Assembly (NCBI GenBank): GCA_940337035.1
Contig: OW679203.1
Span: forward strand, 77,701,061-77,765,060
Source of the DNA: Agriotes lineatus
Lineage: Eukaryota > Arthropoda > Insecta > Coleoptera > Elateridae
Reading direction: 5' to 3'
Length of the DNA stretch: 64,000 nucleotides
The translations under genes were made by a program, and so were the position numbers. The notes under the pieces were generated by a model, which ran no database searches, was not told the origin of the DNA, and saw nothing but the letters and a program-made list of their open reading frames with translations. This document shows positions 45,062 through 56,204 of the stretch, piece by piece. Position 1 is the first letter of the stretch. The number at the start of each line of letters is the position of its first letter.

Positions 45062-46089
45062 TAACTAATGTTCATTTCAAAACTCATTTACGGCCTGTAA
45101 CAAGTATAAGATGCACACCGCTTGCAGGACGGGCATTACGCTGAATGTGAAGGTGTATACATATAAAAGTCGATTCTTAGGCGCCACTGAGTTGCTTACT
45201 CTGACCTGAAAATGTTTGCGACGCTTCCAACTCTGAAGGCGTCCCTCAGCGTCGTGAAAATCTGAAGCCCCTTTTGTAGAACGAACTTACCTTACCTTAA
45301 TTTGCTTGGCTTTTATACCACCTGTAAATGCGACTGCATATTCGCCTTACGAAAAAGAAATATATTTGCGCAGGTGCTCCGCCTTACGTATAAACCAGCT
45401 TGGTTGTATAAACAAAGCACATATTATTAACAGCCAGATAAGTATTTAAGAACTAACTTAAAACTAACCTAACATAAGATGATCCAGCCGAAATATGTTT
45501 AACAGAAACTCAAAATTTTGGTCATACTTCTGCTTCATTCCTATATTTATCTCACCACGTCGCTACATGAACCTTGCCCGTGGCTTTATACACACACGCG
45601 TCGCCCGTCACTGCTCACGATCGATCCGCAATTGCCAACCTTCTCGCAAAACGCGCTCCACCACACACCTCCGGCAAGCGGACGAGGCTGCTACGCCGCC
45701 GTATTATAGGCAAAAACCTCACACAATTACTCCAAGCACATTATTTTGTCTCACTCTAACCCGTTATGCCGTAATTATGTCGCGCGCTGTCCCACTCATT
45801 GCGATTGAAATTTCAGATTTTACCACGTTTTTTTGTACAAAAGTGTGAATTTAGGTTAGTGCAAAATGTGTGTATGAGATCAAAAGAAGATTAATTTGTC
45901 TATGTGGACGGCGGCGCTGCAGTCATAGCCGTAACGAGAGAGCGGCGACTTCGTTGAGATCGGCCGCCTACGTAAGCCCCGTCGCCCAAGCTCGCCTTTC
46001 AATGAAAATACTTGGACTGTAACCTGATACGTTTTATTCAAAAGCTCTCAGCTGGTAGCCTTGGGCTGGCCCGTGCTCAAACTAGTACT
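45062..46089. other. No gene recognised; locally GC-rich
   Basis: At about 45560-45830 and 45900-46000 the sequence is clearly richer in G, C and CpG than its surroundings. Overlapping open frames there have no recognisable domain. A promoter or first exon for the downstream zinc-finger unit is possible but unproven. Confidence 0.35.
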
Positions 46090-46600
46090 AAACACAGATT
46101 AGATTGCCGTAAAATGATCGAATAGGCCAGAGTTCTTGAATCGCACAGAGCTGCAAGCGTGAGAAGTTGTCAACATCGAACGCGAGAAATGTGCGCTGGT
46201 AGTTGGGCGCTAATGGTGCGGTTGTATGAAAACCGTTTGGGAAGTATTGATTTGCTTCAAACGGTAGTGACCCCGCTTCCCACTCAGTCACGCACAACAT
46301 GAACTCGCTCTCTTTCCGACGTGCTGGTTCTTATCCACAGATTATTGGACGAAAGTCGGCTTTTTCCGTCACTGTACCACCAATATTGTAACTTGCAAGC
46401 CATATCATTTTACAACTATCCTAGTTTACAATGAAATTCCCTGAAAGAAAACGTCGCGGTGGTATATTCTGTGAGAAAGTAATTTTACTAGACTGGTCGC
46501 AACCCAGCCGACGTAATATAGTGGCGTTTAGCCTCCCTAATGGGGAAAAGCTTAACATTTATTGCCCTCAGGCGAACCCTTGCGAAAACACAACCAGTGT
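46090..46600 (+). repeat. Segmental duplication unit A, left part
   Basis: It is homologous to 56330-56800 in unit B. Shared phrases include TGATTTGCTTCAAA, GATGTGCTGGTTCTTA (G/C variants), ATTGTAACTTG and TTACTAGACTGG followed by CAACCCAGCC. It is more diverged from unit B than units B and C are from each other. It is separated from its right part (50600 onward) by about 4 kb of transposon-rich insertion. Confidence 0.75.
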
Positions 46601-47656
46601 AAATGACATTTGTGAACACAAACGTCTTGAATATTGTATAATTATGTTACAGGCAACTTGTATAATTCAGGCATTTTATATAATGACTAGGCATTATACA
46701 GATTGGTGGCGGCTTGTGCGAATATAGGGGCATACCTGACAATTGAGTTGACGTACTGTACTGTCAAGCAGCTGTCACATTATTATATAGCCTGTTCACT
46801 AAACATAAAAACACAAAGTGGCCTTTGATTTCTAAAATTTCATGAGTGTACTTCTAAAATTCATCTTTTGTATAGGAATGTACTTACAAAAAGTTCCTAA
46901 AACAAATAGGTTAACAGTGTGACATTTAATTAGCATCTGTCATAACTACTTTTAAGGATGTTAAACAAATACTGTGTTGTTACTATTGATGTAGCATTTA
47001 TTGATAGGTATATGTATTACATTTTTTAAAAGTTCAGGCAAGAATTTCCAGAATAATATTTACTTTGACACTGAAATAATGAGATTTATTCATTGCCATT
47101 TTTAAATTCAAAATCGCCTTTATGCAGGTGTGGAAACCTTTGCAAAACAAAATACAGAATCCCTAGCACAGAAATTTTACACATATGCCAACTTAAAAAA
47201 ATATTAAATGTATTTATGTTTACTGAATGGCCTATAGTAGTTGTGTTGCTTTTACTGTTACATTCGCTTCAAGTAATCATGTCTCAATTTGCACTGCTTT
47301 CGTTACTCATCTATTCTACACCTCTTTGCAATCAACTACAATTGTTACTATACAGAAGTATTCTACATTAAAAAAAATCAAGGTGTATTGTAGTGCAATG
47401 CATGTCCTATTTTCGCACTAACCGCCTAAGGCGCCTAAGGCATTATATTATATATATAATCCTTAGTGAGCTGTAGGCATTTTATGAAATGTATGTTTTA
47501 AAGTAAAGCTAACACTCATTAGCCAATGGGTTTAATGAGGGTGTACGCTAACTCGTCACCCTAGCAAATTTTATAGGTATTTATGGCAGGCGAACTCATC
47601 ACCGGCATCAGGCAACGACCGCTGAACATCACGGGAGACTCACGTAAGGATACATA
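46601..47656. other. Start of insertion in unit A; AT-rich, no gene
   Basis: The phrase TTACAGGCAACTTGTATAAT near 46650 recurs inverted near 49780 (TACAAATTGCCTGTAA), hinting at termini of one inserted segment of about 3.1 kb. No coding motif. Confidence 0.4.
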
Positions 47657-48506
47657 CAGTGTGTCAACGAATTTATTAGACAAGTCATAACTTCTAGAGT
47701 ATTAGGTGTATCAAAATAATATTTGGTATAGGTAAATGGCATAGGGAGAGGAAAGTTTTCGCATATTTTTCACTTTCTGGTCACTTCCGGTTTCACCGGA
47801 AATGGCTCCCGTTTAGAATTTTTAAATAGAACACCCTGTATATTTTTGCATATTTGGATTTCTGAGACAATTTTGGATCAGCATGTGACATTTTAAAAAC
47901 TTATCCATGGCACACTTGACAAAAGTAAATAAATTATTAGCTAGTATTTTGCTTAGAAATATTTAACTTATGAGCTTATTTTTAATCCAATCGCAAATAA
48001 ATTAGTATCGTTAGATTCGCCAAAAAATTCTCTTTTCGGAAAGTGCTTGTCAAAAAAGGGTCGCCATTTGAACAAAAATAGTTAGACAAGAAAACGTGCT
48101 TTTGCCAACTTGTCTTATTCCTATCTATCATACTAATCACTCAAACTTTGCGATTGTAATTTTCTGACATCACCTGAGGTCTTTAGATTAGTTTGCGTCT
48201 GATCATGGCCACCTAGATGCCATATTAAAACTGGCTCTAAAAAAATCAAGTAGGCTTAAAAACTTTTTAAAATGTCACATTCTGATCCAAAATTGTCTCT
48301 GAAATCCAAATATGCAAAAATATACAGGGTGTTCCATTTAAAAATTCGAAATCGGAGCCATTTCCGGTGAAACCGGAAGTAACCGAAAAGTGAAAAATAC
48401 GCGAAAATTCTCCTCTTCCTATACCATTTACCTGTACCAAATCTCATTTTAATACACCTAATACTCTAAAAGTTATGACTTGTCTAATAAATTCGTTGAC
48501 ACCCGG
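47657..48506. mobile_element. Long-TIR non-autonomous TA element, 850 bp
   Basis: Arms 47657-47901 and 48262-48506 pair as reverse complements, sharing GTCAACGAATTTATTAGACA, with TA at both outer ends (47655-47656 and 48507-48508). Both arms contain an internal ACACCCTGTATATTTTTGCA-like motif, reminiscent of the subterminal motif in the mariner-type element at 3.9 kb. The ~360-bp centre has no gene. Confidence 0.85.
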
Positions 48507-48508
48507 TA

Positions 48509-49543
48509 TAACACACACACTCAAAGGCTGCAACTAACATAAACAAGCTAAAATGACACACTGCCTAGAAATGAGAATCAGCGATGCCGGTTTATTTAAC
48601 ATAACCTCCAATCCTATAACATAAATCGTTGCTCTCTTTCTTTCTTTGTATATTTGTTTGTATCTTTGTTCGCTATTTCCTCCGAAGATACTGGACCGAT
48701 TAAGTTGTATGATGGCTTAAAAGTTTGCTAATTTTTTCTTCCTTGTACGATAAAGGAAGTATTGGATTCACTCCAAAAATTCTTAATTGAGTTTTCAACA
48801 GATCTTCACGTTTTAGAGCCGCCTGAACCCAAAACACATGTTTTTTTTCATTGGTGTGTATGTCTGTCTGTCTGTGAACGGAATATCTCAAAAACGAAAA
48901 GAGACATGGCATTGAAACTTAATATATAAGTTGTGTGTACTATCTAGATCTCACAGCAAGCTTTTGAAGAAAATCGCATAACCGGAAGTAGGGTGTTTAC
49001 TCTTGTAATTTTTCAGTTTTTTCGATTTTTTCAAAAACAGCTAACGATTTTTTTCAAACTTTACATTTTTAATGTGTATTGATGTGAGATAGGTGATTTT
49101 CCAGTTGGATACTTCTAAAATGGGTTTCTTTTGTTTTTCTCCTATTTTTTTATTAACTTCTATTTTAAATAGGACACGCGGTATATTATTACATTTTTTA
49201 ATTCAGCTTTAGATTTTAGAGAAATTTTGTCAGTTCAACTAACGCTCTATTTTGTACGGTTTTTGTAGAATTTGTAATTTTTGAAAAATTTTCACAAATG
49301 CTTAAACATTAAAAAAAATTTTTTGCTGATTATAAGATGACTGTAAAAGGAAGTTGTGTGCTGTATCACACCAGATTTTTCGACTTATATCGTAGGCCGG
49401 GTTTATTAAATCCCCTAAGCAGCGGAGCGAAACGTCTGTTGCCGTTGGCTGCGGTGCGACAGCTGCTGTGGGCGTGGGCTGTTAGCTCGGGTGATTCACT
49501 ATGTCCATATACATACCATTATAGCAGCGTTTTATTCAACCAA
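48509..49543. other. No gene recognised
   Basis: It contains a short palindrome, TTCCTTGTACGATAAAGGAA, near 48740 and a GTCTGTCTGTCTGTG run near 48865. TAGCTCGGGTGATTCACTA near 49482 is repeated at about 49667, flanking the tRNA-like sequence. Confidence 0.4.
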
Positions 49544-49612
49544 GCCTGTTGGTCCAGGGGTAGAATGCTCGCCTGCCACGCGGGCTGCCAGGGTTCGATT
49601 CCCGCCCGATGC
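49544..49612 (+). tRNA. tRNA-Gly(GCC)-like sequence, probable pseudogene or retroposed copy
   Basis: GGTAGAATGCTCGCCTGCCA, the GCC anticodon in its loop, and GGGTTCGATTCCC match tRNA-Gly(GCC) closely. A run of T eight bases long follows within a few bases, a polymerase III terminator. The acceptor stem (GCCTGTT against CCGATGC) and the outer T-stem pairs do not match, arguing against a functional tRNA. It is bracketed by a short direct repeat (TAGCTCGG.TGATTCACTA). Confidence 0.65.
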
Positions 49613-49800
49613 TGCCTTTTTTTAAATTTATATTAATGAATCTTTCTTAAATTAGCGAACGGAAGCGTAGCTCGGATGATTCACTAGTTACACATATTGC
49701 CTGCAACCGTGCAGTCATTATATGTATATAATGCCAGGGATTATATAATTATAATGACTGAAATTATACAAATTGCCTGTAACATATATTTATAAGATGC

Positions 49801-50598
49801 AGTGGCGGCTCGTGATAATTGTGTTTGAGGGGATCTTAATTTTTAATAATCAAAAAATAACAATGACTCACCTACATTCCGTCAATGTTTTAATCCAAAT
49901 ATAGCAATGATCTTTAACTTTATTAATCCAAAAGGAAACGTCATATGCAGAGACCACAGCATTTGTGCTTTGTGATTAAGAATTAATTAAATAAGTTCAA
50001 AAAAGTGTTGTATATACGAATATTTTAAAGGTCTACATCTATGTATACCCAGTTAATGATACAGTGTAATACCTTTTCAGCTTGGGGTAGGCTTTCAAAA
50101 TTAATGTTGAGAATATTAGTTATACTATTCACCGCAATTTTTTAAATAACACTGCACGAAAACCGAAATCAACCAGGACAAATAAACACGCTTCAACTGC
50201 AACCGATATTATGTAAGATCGTCCGAACACTACACACAACGATACAAGAATGTCATTGCTACATTTGCATTTATTTTCGATTCCAAATTTTGCACAATAT
50301 TTCCGAGGAGTAACGCTATCGGCGCGGCGATCACTTTTCCTTCGGATCAGATTACATTTTCTGGAGCGCGATATTTATAAATATTAGGATAAGCCCGTGA
50401 GTCGCAGTGGCGTCTCCAAAATCGTTACGTTGAAACTGCTATACCGCCGATTCTGCAGCGATCGCGTTTTTGCCCGTAATTTTCATACAAGTTAACGGTA
50501 GGATAGATGATAAAATATATTTTCAATTATTATTAGAATAGTTACTTTTTTTAATGAGATAGGCTATTCATGGCTGGGAGGTTCGAGCCACTGCTAGG
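49801..50598. mobile_element. Possible non-autonomous hAT element
   Basis: The left end CAGTGGCGGCTCGTGATAAT and the right end, inverted CAGTGGCTCGAACCTCCC, are similar with a 3-base gap. The flanking 8-mers ATAAGATG and CTAGGACG agree at five of eight positions. If real, it is old. Non-coding. Confidence 0.4.
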
Positions 50599-50599
50599 A

Positions 50600-52270
50600 C
50601 GATGTAACGTACAGGAATTACATGCACAGTAAATGTGTTCTTATATCTTAATGCAGTGGTTTAACAGTACCAAATTCTGAAAGCCATGCATTGGGTGGCG
50701 ATGCTCGAAGCTCTAGCTCAGAGAACGTAACCTGGGAGGTTGATAAGGTCGACAGCGAACGTGGGGCACTCTCCGGTATTTGAAAAGTTCGGCCAAACTT
50801 TGGAAATCACCCAGCGTTGAGCAACAACTAGAGCCAACGAAAACGGGTCGATGCGTGATGCTGGTCCGATGGAAATCGATCTTCAGGGTCCAAGGGCAAT
50901 TCAAGTAACGAAAATGATCCGGTACAACCGAAGCACAAACGATACGTGCGATTCGCCTGCCTCGCGTTTAGCGCAAGATCATCCCTTCCAACGAGTTAAG
51001 ATCAAAGGCGTGTGCTCGAAATTATACACGGCAGAAAACGAATATAAACTCAGGAGTGGGAGGGGCGTGACAGTTTTCTCTGTTTACATGTACTAAATTG
51101 CCAATGTTCATAATGAGAGGCTATGAGAGTTCAGTTGGGCGACATCTGCTTTACGACGTAAACTGGGAGCCTCAGAGCAGTGACAGTCAAAAACTGAGTT
51201 TGAAGACGAAAGTGACGATTCAATTGCGCTTGATAGAAATTATATTATCCATTCAGTGAACTCCCGTGACGATTACGCTGTCAAATGAAAATTTTGGAGT
51301 GTACTTTATGTACAGAACCTATCAGCTTTTTTAGTGAATGTACTTAACGTCAAATTTGCAAGTAAGGTTATGAAACATTATTTGTTATTTTGATAAACTT
51401 AAATATGAATCGTAGTTTTAGTGAAACAAAGTAAAAACATAATTTATTAATAACTTTAGTAAGTAATCTTGTATTATATATGCAACCAAATGAAATGAAA
51501 TGTACTTCAATAATTCCAATGTCAAAGTGAAAGTAAAAAAACAAAACCTTGAAATTTAAATTGAAAATGGCGCCAACATAAAATGCAAAAATTACTAACA
51601 CCCTACTAGCCATTTTCATATTAACCAACTGATAGTGACTTTTATGTCACGGGAGTTTTCTGAATGGATTATAAGTGTATATTGTTCTGGAAACAATATT
51701 TGCAACCTAGTATTTATTTAACAAAATAGATGGGTCATTTCATATCCCTCAGGTGAAATTCATATAAAACTTAAAAAACAGATGCAATTCACGAAAAAAA
51801 CCACAATAGAAAATAAAAATTGTAAAAAGAATGACGATTTGCTGATAAAAGATGAAAATAAATGATTGTCTTTGCAAATTTAAAATAAGTATGATTAAAG
51901 CTGATTATGTTGACCTTTCAATCAATACTTGCAGATGTGTTTCATTTTTTTTGCTATATTTTTTACTTTTGCAATAAAGCAATTGGTTGTAATTTGGTTC
52001 CGCTTGCTGGCTACACGTAATGGCACAAACTTCTTTATGATCAAAAATAGAAACAATATCAAGCAGAATGAAATATTCCCGATAAAGTTTGATAGTTTTT
52101 AGTGTCTGCCAATACTGAAGTGTCACATGCGTATGCATTACTGAACTTCGATGAGTTAATATTTGCAAACAATGATAATCGATTAATTACACGTCTAAAT
52201 GCTAGAGATTATTATACCAAATTAAAGAGAAATTTTAAACTGATTACTATAGTATATCTAATACAGTGTG
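50600..52270 (+). repeat. Segmental duplication unit A, right part
   Basis: It is collinear with unit B 56830-57930 and unit C 60720-61790. Shared phrases include GTAACCTG.GAGG, GTGGGGCACT, GAGAGTTCAGTTGGGCG, GGAGCCTCAGAGCAGTGACA, GACCTTTCAATCAATA and AATATCAAGCAGAAT.AAAT. No open frame is conserved across the three units, so this is probably non-coding upstream or intronic DNA of the zinc-finger gene. Confidence 0.85.
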
Positions 52271-53880
52271 ACAGAAAAAACTAAATTTCCTAATAGTTAT
52301 TTACGCTACAAGTGCGTAAAGCTAGTCTATAGTCACGAGTGGAGCAGAGTTAAAATACGAGTGAGCGAGCGTTTTAAGCCCCGCGAGTGGCTAAAGATGC
52401 TTGACGCATGTGTATCGTACAATATTTTATCTACGATAGAATCTAGAAAACACGGTAAATATAAAAAAAATCTTTTAATTGCAAATTAGGATTACTAGTA
52501 ACCGGCCGTAATTTTACATTGTTAAAAATTTAAACACGTTGCTACTGACGACGTCACTAATGAAAACATGTTATTAAACAGTCGTTTTACAAATTTAAAA
52601 CTGCCAATTGAAAGTAAATTTTTTTATATGTTATTTTTGTATTAAATGCGCGAAATTAATGATTTTAGAGCGTGAGTGTTACTTCTTTTGTCATTTGAAC
52701 ACTCTAAAATATTTCGCGCTCGTAATACAAATAATATTTTTTTCTACAGCCGTCAAAAAAACGTGACATTTATGCATCGCGAAGTTTAACTTTTTTTAAC
52801 ACGTGAAAAAATAATAGTTTTCTGAAATCGTCAAGAAAGCGGGCCATGTCGACACTCAGTTTGATCTTGAAAGTGTCACTTTGCAAGACTAGTTAGTCAC
52901 TTTTTAGAATTTTGCAAGACTAGTCATTTTTACTTTACATCACCTAGGTAACCGGTCACCTTCACCATGCCCCTTGATTTTATTTTTAAAATTTTCAAGA
53001 TGTCGGAGAGAAAATAAAATCCTCCAGCTTCCTTCAAGATTCTTTTTATTTGCAGAAAGTTCTGTAAGGCCAGGCACATACAATATTCAATAGTTTTGAC
53101 AGCGTTGTTCTTCGTTCAAACATTGTCATTATAAGTAAGGTTAACGATTTGCTGGCGCGGTTTTAAGTGAGCGTCGTCGAAACATGAGTAGCGAGCGGTG
53201 CGCTTGGCGCCCTCTCTTGGCGACGGCTGAAACCGTGGAGCGGTGTAGATCCGTGCTACCGAAGCTTACGCGCACTAGGTGTTACAAAGACATTTCAGAA
53301 AAAATGTAATACATTACACAGCATGAAAGTGTCTATGCTTGACTCGGAGGCTTTGAAGAAGTACTCGGACGCTTCGCGTCCTCGTATTATTCAACAAGCC
53401 TCCTCATCTGCAAAGTATCACTTTCATGCCTTGTAATGTAATATACTATTCTTCACGGCTAGCAGTGAAAAAACGGTTAATTACACCATTTCCTTAGTTA
53501 CAACACATTAGGGGACTACATATTATGTTAGCAAATTAATGTTCGTATTTTATTTCTAGAATTTACATAAACAAAATCAATAATTATTCTTTTATTCTTT
53601 TTTTAACGGCTGTAGAAAAAACGTTGTTTGTATTTCGTGGCAAAATTCGTGTTTTTATGGCGCGTTTGAATGAAAATTGACATTCTCACGCGCCATAAAA
53701 AAACACTCATTTCGCGCACTTAATACAAAAATTACTATTTCTATCTACAACCGTCAAACAAGAATATCAATATTGTTTCGCGCTGTAGTGTTCGAAAATT
53801 TTTGGCGCTCTAGTGCGCAAAATGCTTTTTTCACATCACATCAAAATAATTTTTATACTTCTGTTATGATCATAGAAAAA
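52271..53880. other. Insertion in unit A with hairpin repeats
   Basis: This stretch is absent from units B and C. It contains hairpin-like repeats near 52625-52765 and 53590-53770 that share CTACAGCCGTCAAA or its complement and CGCGAAAT-type motifs. A third lies at about 53300-53450 (GTAATACATTACACAGCATGAAAGTG paired with CACTTTCATGCCTTGTAATGTAATA). No gene. Confidence 0.5.
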
Positions 53881-54073
53881 ATATTGCATGCAACACATGC
53901 AAAAAGTATTCATGCTGCGTGCAATAAACACTAACTTTTTGCACTTGATACATAAGAGAACTACTGTAGGAATTAATATAAGTATATTTTCTAGATCTTT
54001 TATCTAAAATACAGAATGCACCTCAGTCTTCAAATGTATATAAATATTTTACAGTTTTTTTTTAACTTTCCAG

Positions 54074-55543
54074 ACACTGAGTGTTGCAAAAAATCCAGCC
54101 ATGTGTGGTGTTTGTTTAGCCGCACTTGATGCTGCATATAACTTTAAAAAGCAATGTCTGAACACTGAAGAGAAGATCTACGAGTACATGTTGGATTGTG
54201 ACACTGAATCTGTCGATTTACAGTTCCTTGCCAAAGATAACAAGAAAAACATTACAATTTTGAAGAGCGAAATGAATGAGATGTCAATTGAGGAACCGCA
54301 GTTTTACAATGATGATGTTGAATCACACAGTTCATCAAATGAAATTCAAGATAATTTTCATAAAGAAAGTAATGGTAATAACAACTGCGTTGAAGTGGAT
54401 TCTGACTTTGAATCGAGTGAGAAAGCACCACAGAGCTTACTTCGCCCTTGTTTTGTAGTAGTAACTCCTCTTTCTGAAGAGGCATTGATGGGCATCGAGC
54501 GTGCCGAAAGTAAAGACATAGAAATTCCACAAAAAAAGATAAATAAAAAAACTGTTTTAGGACATTATAAATGTTCTATTTGTAATTTAACATATCGAAG
54601 CAAAGGAAGAATGATGGACCATTTTCGCTACCATTATAAGATGACACCTAACGTACGCTTCACTTGCTATCCATATACTGCTACGCAGGCAGAACCGCTG
54701 AGGATGGTATTAGAATGGAAAACTCAAGCCAAGGAGAAGCGCATGAAATGCGGTCTGTGTAGCGTACAGGCTTCGGCAATAGTGGCCCATATAAGAACTC
54801 ACACAGGTGAAAGACCATATTCATGCAATTTTTGTAATTATCGTGCAACTCGCAAAGATGTAGCAACGAAACACATGGAAACTGTACATAAAAAATTGCA
54901 ACGAACAGCTGCAGCTACACAAAAAGCTGCATCGCAACAAAAAGCTGCAGTGGATATAATAAGCGATGGCGAGACACAAGATTCACAAACAATTGCAATA
55001 GGAAATTACGATACACAAAAATCCAACAAAAATGTATCTCCAATAGTAGTCAGGAATTTGGATAACAATTTAATGGACTTAACTGGAAAACGTGCAAAAC
55101 ACAGAAGTAAGAATAAAAACAGGCAGAAGGGGAGGAGGAAGAAGAAGAATATGTACATTAAAAATAAAGACGTACAAAAAATAAGCGTAGAAAATCAAGT
55201 GTCCAAAATATATTTCAAATGTGTATTCTGTCAATATTCTACAGAAAAAAGTACTCATTTAAAAATTCACATGGGCAATCATTGGGCATCCACAACATAC
55301 AAGTGTGCATTTTGCGAGTTTACGGCTTCCCGAGTGCCAGACTTAAAGTATCATACGAATTTGCACTCGGACAAAACGGTGTATCAGTGCTCCAACTGTG
55401 CATACAACACGATTGTGCGGGCCCATTTTGAGGACCATATAGTAGTACATTCTACAGTTAAAAACTATAAGTGTAACGTATGCAATTTCGCTGCACGTCA
55501 CCGCTTGGGTTTGTCTAGTCATAAAAAAAAATATCATATGTGA
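54074..55543 (+). CDS. ZAD-type C2H2 zinc-finger protein 2 (last exon)
   Basis: This is a probable nuclear DNA-binding regulator. The exon begins after TTTCCAG in the same phase and context as in the paralogs. An ATG at 54101 opens a 480-residue frame, but the true start is likely in an unseen 5' exon that would supply the first half of the ZAD. MCGVCLAALDAAYNFKKQC is the second half. Fingers lie near residues 158, 216, 242, 373, 402, 430 and 458, all with complete C2H2 ligands, and HTGERPY links two of them. Between fingers 1 and 2 lies CYPYTATQAEPLRMVLEWK, a block shared with the paralogs. The basic linker holds VDIISDGETQD, which resembles a SUMO-interacting motif. AATAAA follows at 55851. 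It is the most intact copy of the duplicated pair. Confidence 0.9.
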   Translation, partial: TLSVAKNPAMCGVCLAALDAAYNFKKQCLNTEEKIYEYMLDCDTESVDLQFLAKDNKKNITILKSEMNEMSIEEPQFYNDDVESHSSSNEIQDNFHKESNGNNNCVEVDSDFESSEKAPQSLLRPCFVVVTPLSEEALMGIERAESKDIEIPQKKINKKTVLGHYKCSICNLTYRSKGRMMDHFRYHYKMTPNVRFTCYPYTATQAEPLRMVLEWKTQAKEKRMKCGLCSVQASAIVAHIRTHTGERPYSCNFCNYRATRKDVATKHMETVHKKLQRTAAATQKAASQQKAAVDIISDGETQDSQTIAIGNYDTQKSNKNVSPIVVRNLDNNLMDLTGKRAKHRSKNKNRQKGRRKKKNMYIKNKDVQKISVENQVSKIYFKCVFCQYSTEKSTHLKIHMGNHWASTTYKCAFCEFTASRVPDLKYHTNLHSDKTVYQCSNCAYNTIVRAHFEDHIVVHSTVKNYKCNVCNFAARHRLGLSSHKKKYHM

Positions 55544-56204
55544 AAATTATTCAGTGCTACAGCCCCAGTTTTTGCCATCTTGTACACTTTTACAATTTTT
55601 AGTGATTTACACTTCTAAATTTGGCAAATGAATGCAGCCCTACAGTATGTTTAGTCCAAAAGCACAGCATTTTACGTAACATTTAGACAGAAATATTTTC
55701 AATTTCTTTAGTCTTTAGACAGAAGTATGAAAAAAAGAGCTGTGACATGATATCAAGTGTATTAGAGCGTAATGTCGTTGATGCACCTTGCTTAAGAAAC
55801 AAAAAGAGAACTCAAAAAAAAATACAACTGAATATGTAAGAAATGTTGAAAATAAACATAAAGTACATTTTTTTTAGGTTTTTTCTTTATATCTTATTTT
55901 TGTCTCATTCGTTTTTCCCTCTTTATTTTTAAAGATTTTTTACATTTTCAGTAACTTGAACGAAAAAATATACAACAGTTCGAATCCGATTAATTTTTTC
56001 TTTTGTTCTCTTGCAGCAATCCCGATGTGACATTTTTTTTTAATATTATATTACGCATTTGTTAGTATTATTTTATCGCTTTAGATTTATTCTACTTTTA
56101 AAAATGGAATTGGACGCAGTAGTGTTAATACATGTGTTTTACACGTCTTTTATTTTATAAACCCTCTAATTATTAATACTCCCAAACTTCCAAAATCCGC
56201 TCCA
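55544..56204. other. 3' flank of zinc-finger gene 2
   Basis: The first 300 bases are probably 3' untranslated sequence up to the AATAAA at 55851. The rest is AT-rich, without a gene. Confidence 0.5.
55851..55856 (+). promoter_or_regulatory. Polyadenylation signal for zinc-finger gene 2
   Basis: A canonical AATAAA lies 308 bases after the stop codon, followed by a T-rich stretch about 20 bases on. Confidence 0.6.

Noticed and set aside
46431..46727. 98-codon frame upstream of zinc-finger gene 2, considered as a first exon
   Set aside because: The homologous parts of units B and C have lost the frame, and no ZAD cysteines are arranged properly.
50851..51096. 81-codon frame, considered as the missing 5' exon of the zinc-finger gene
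   Set aside because: There is no CxxC half-ZAD pattern, and the frame is not preserved in the homologous unit B and C sequence.
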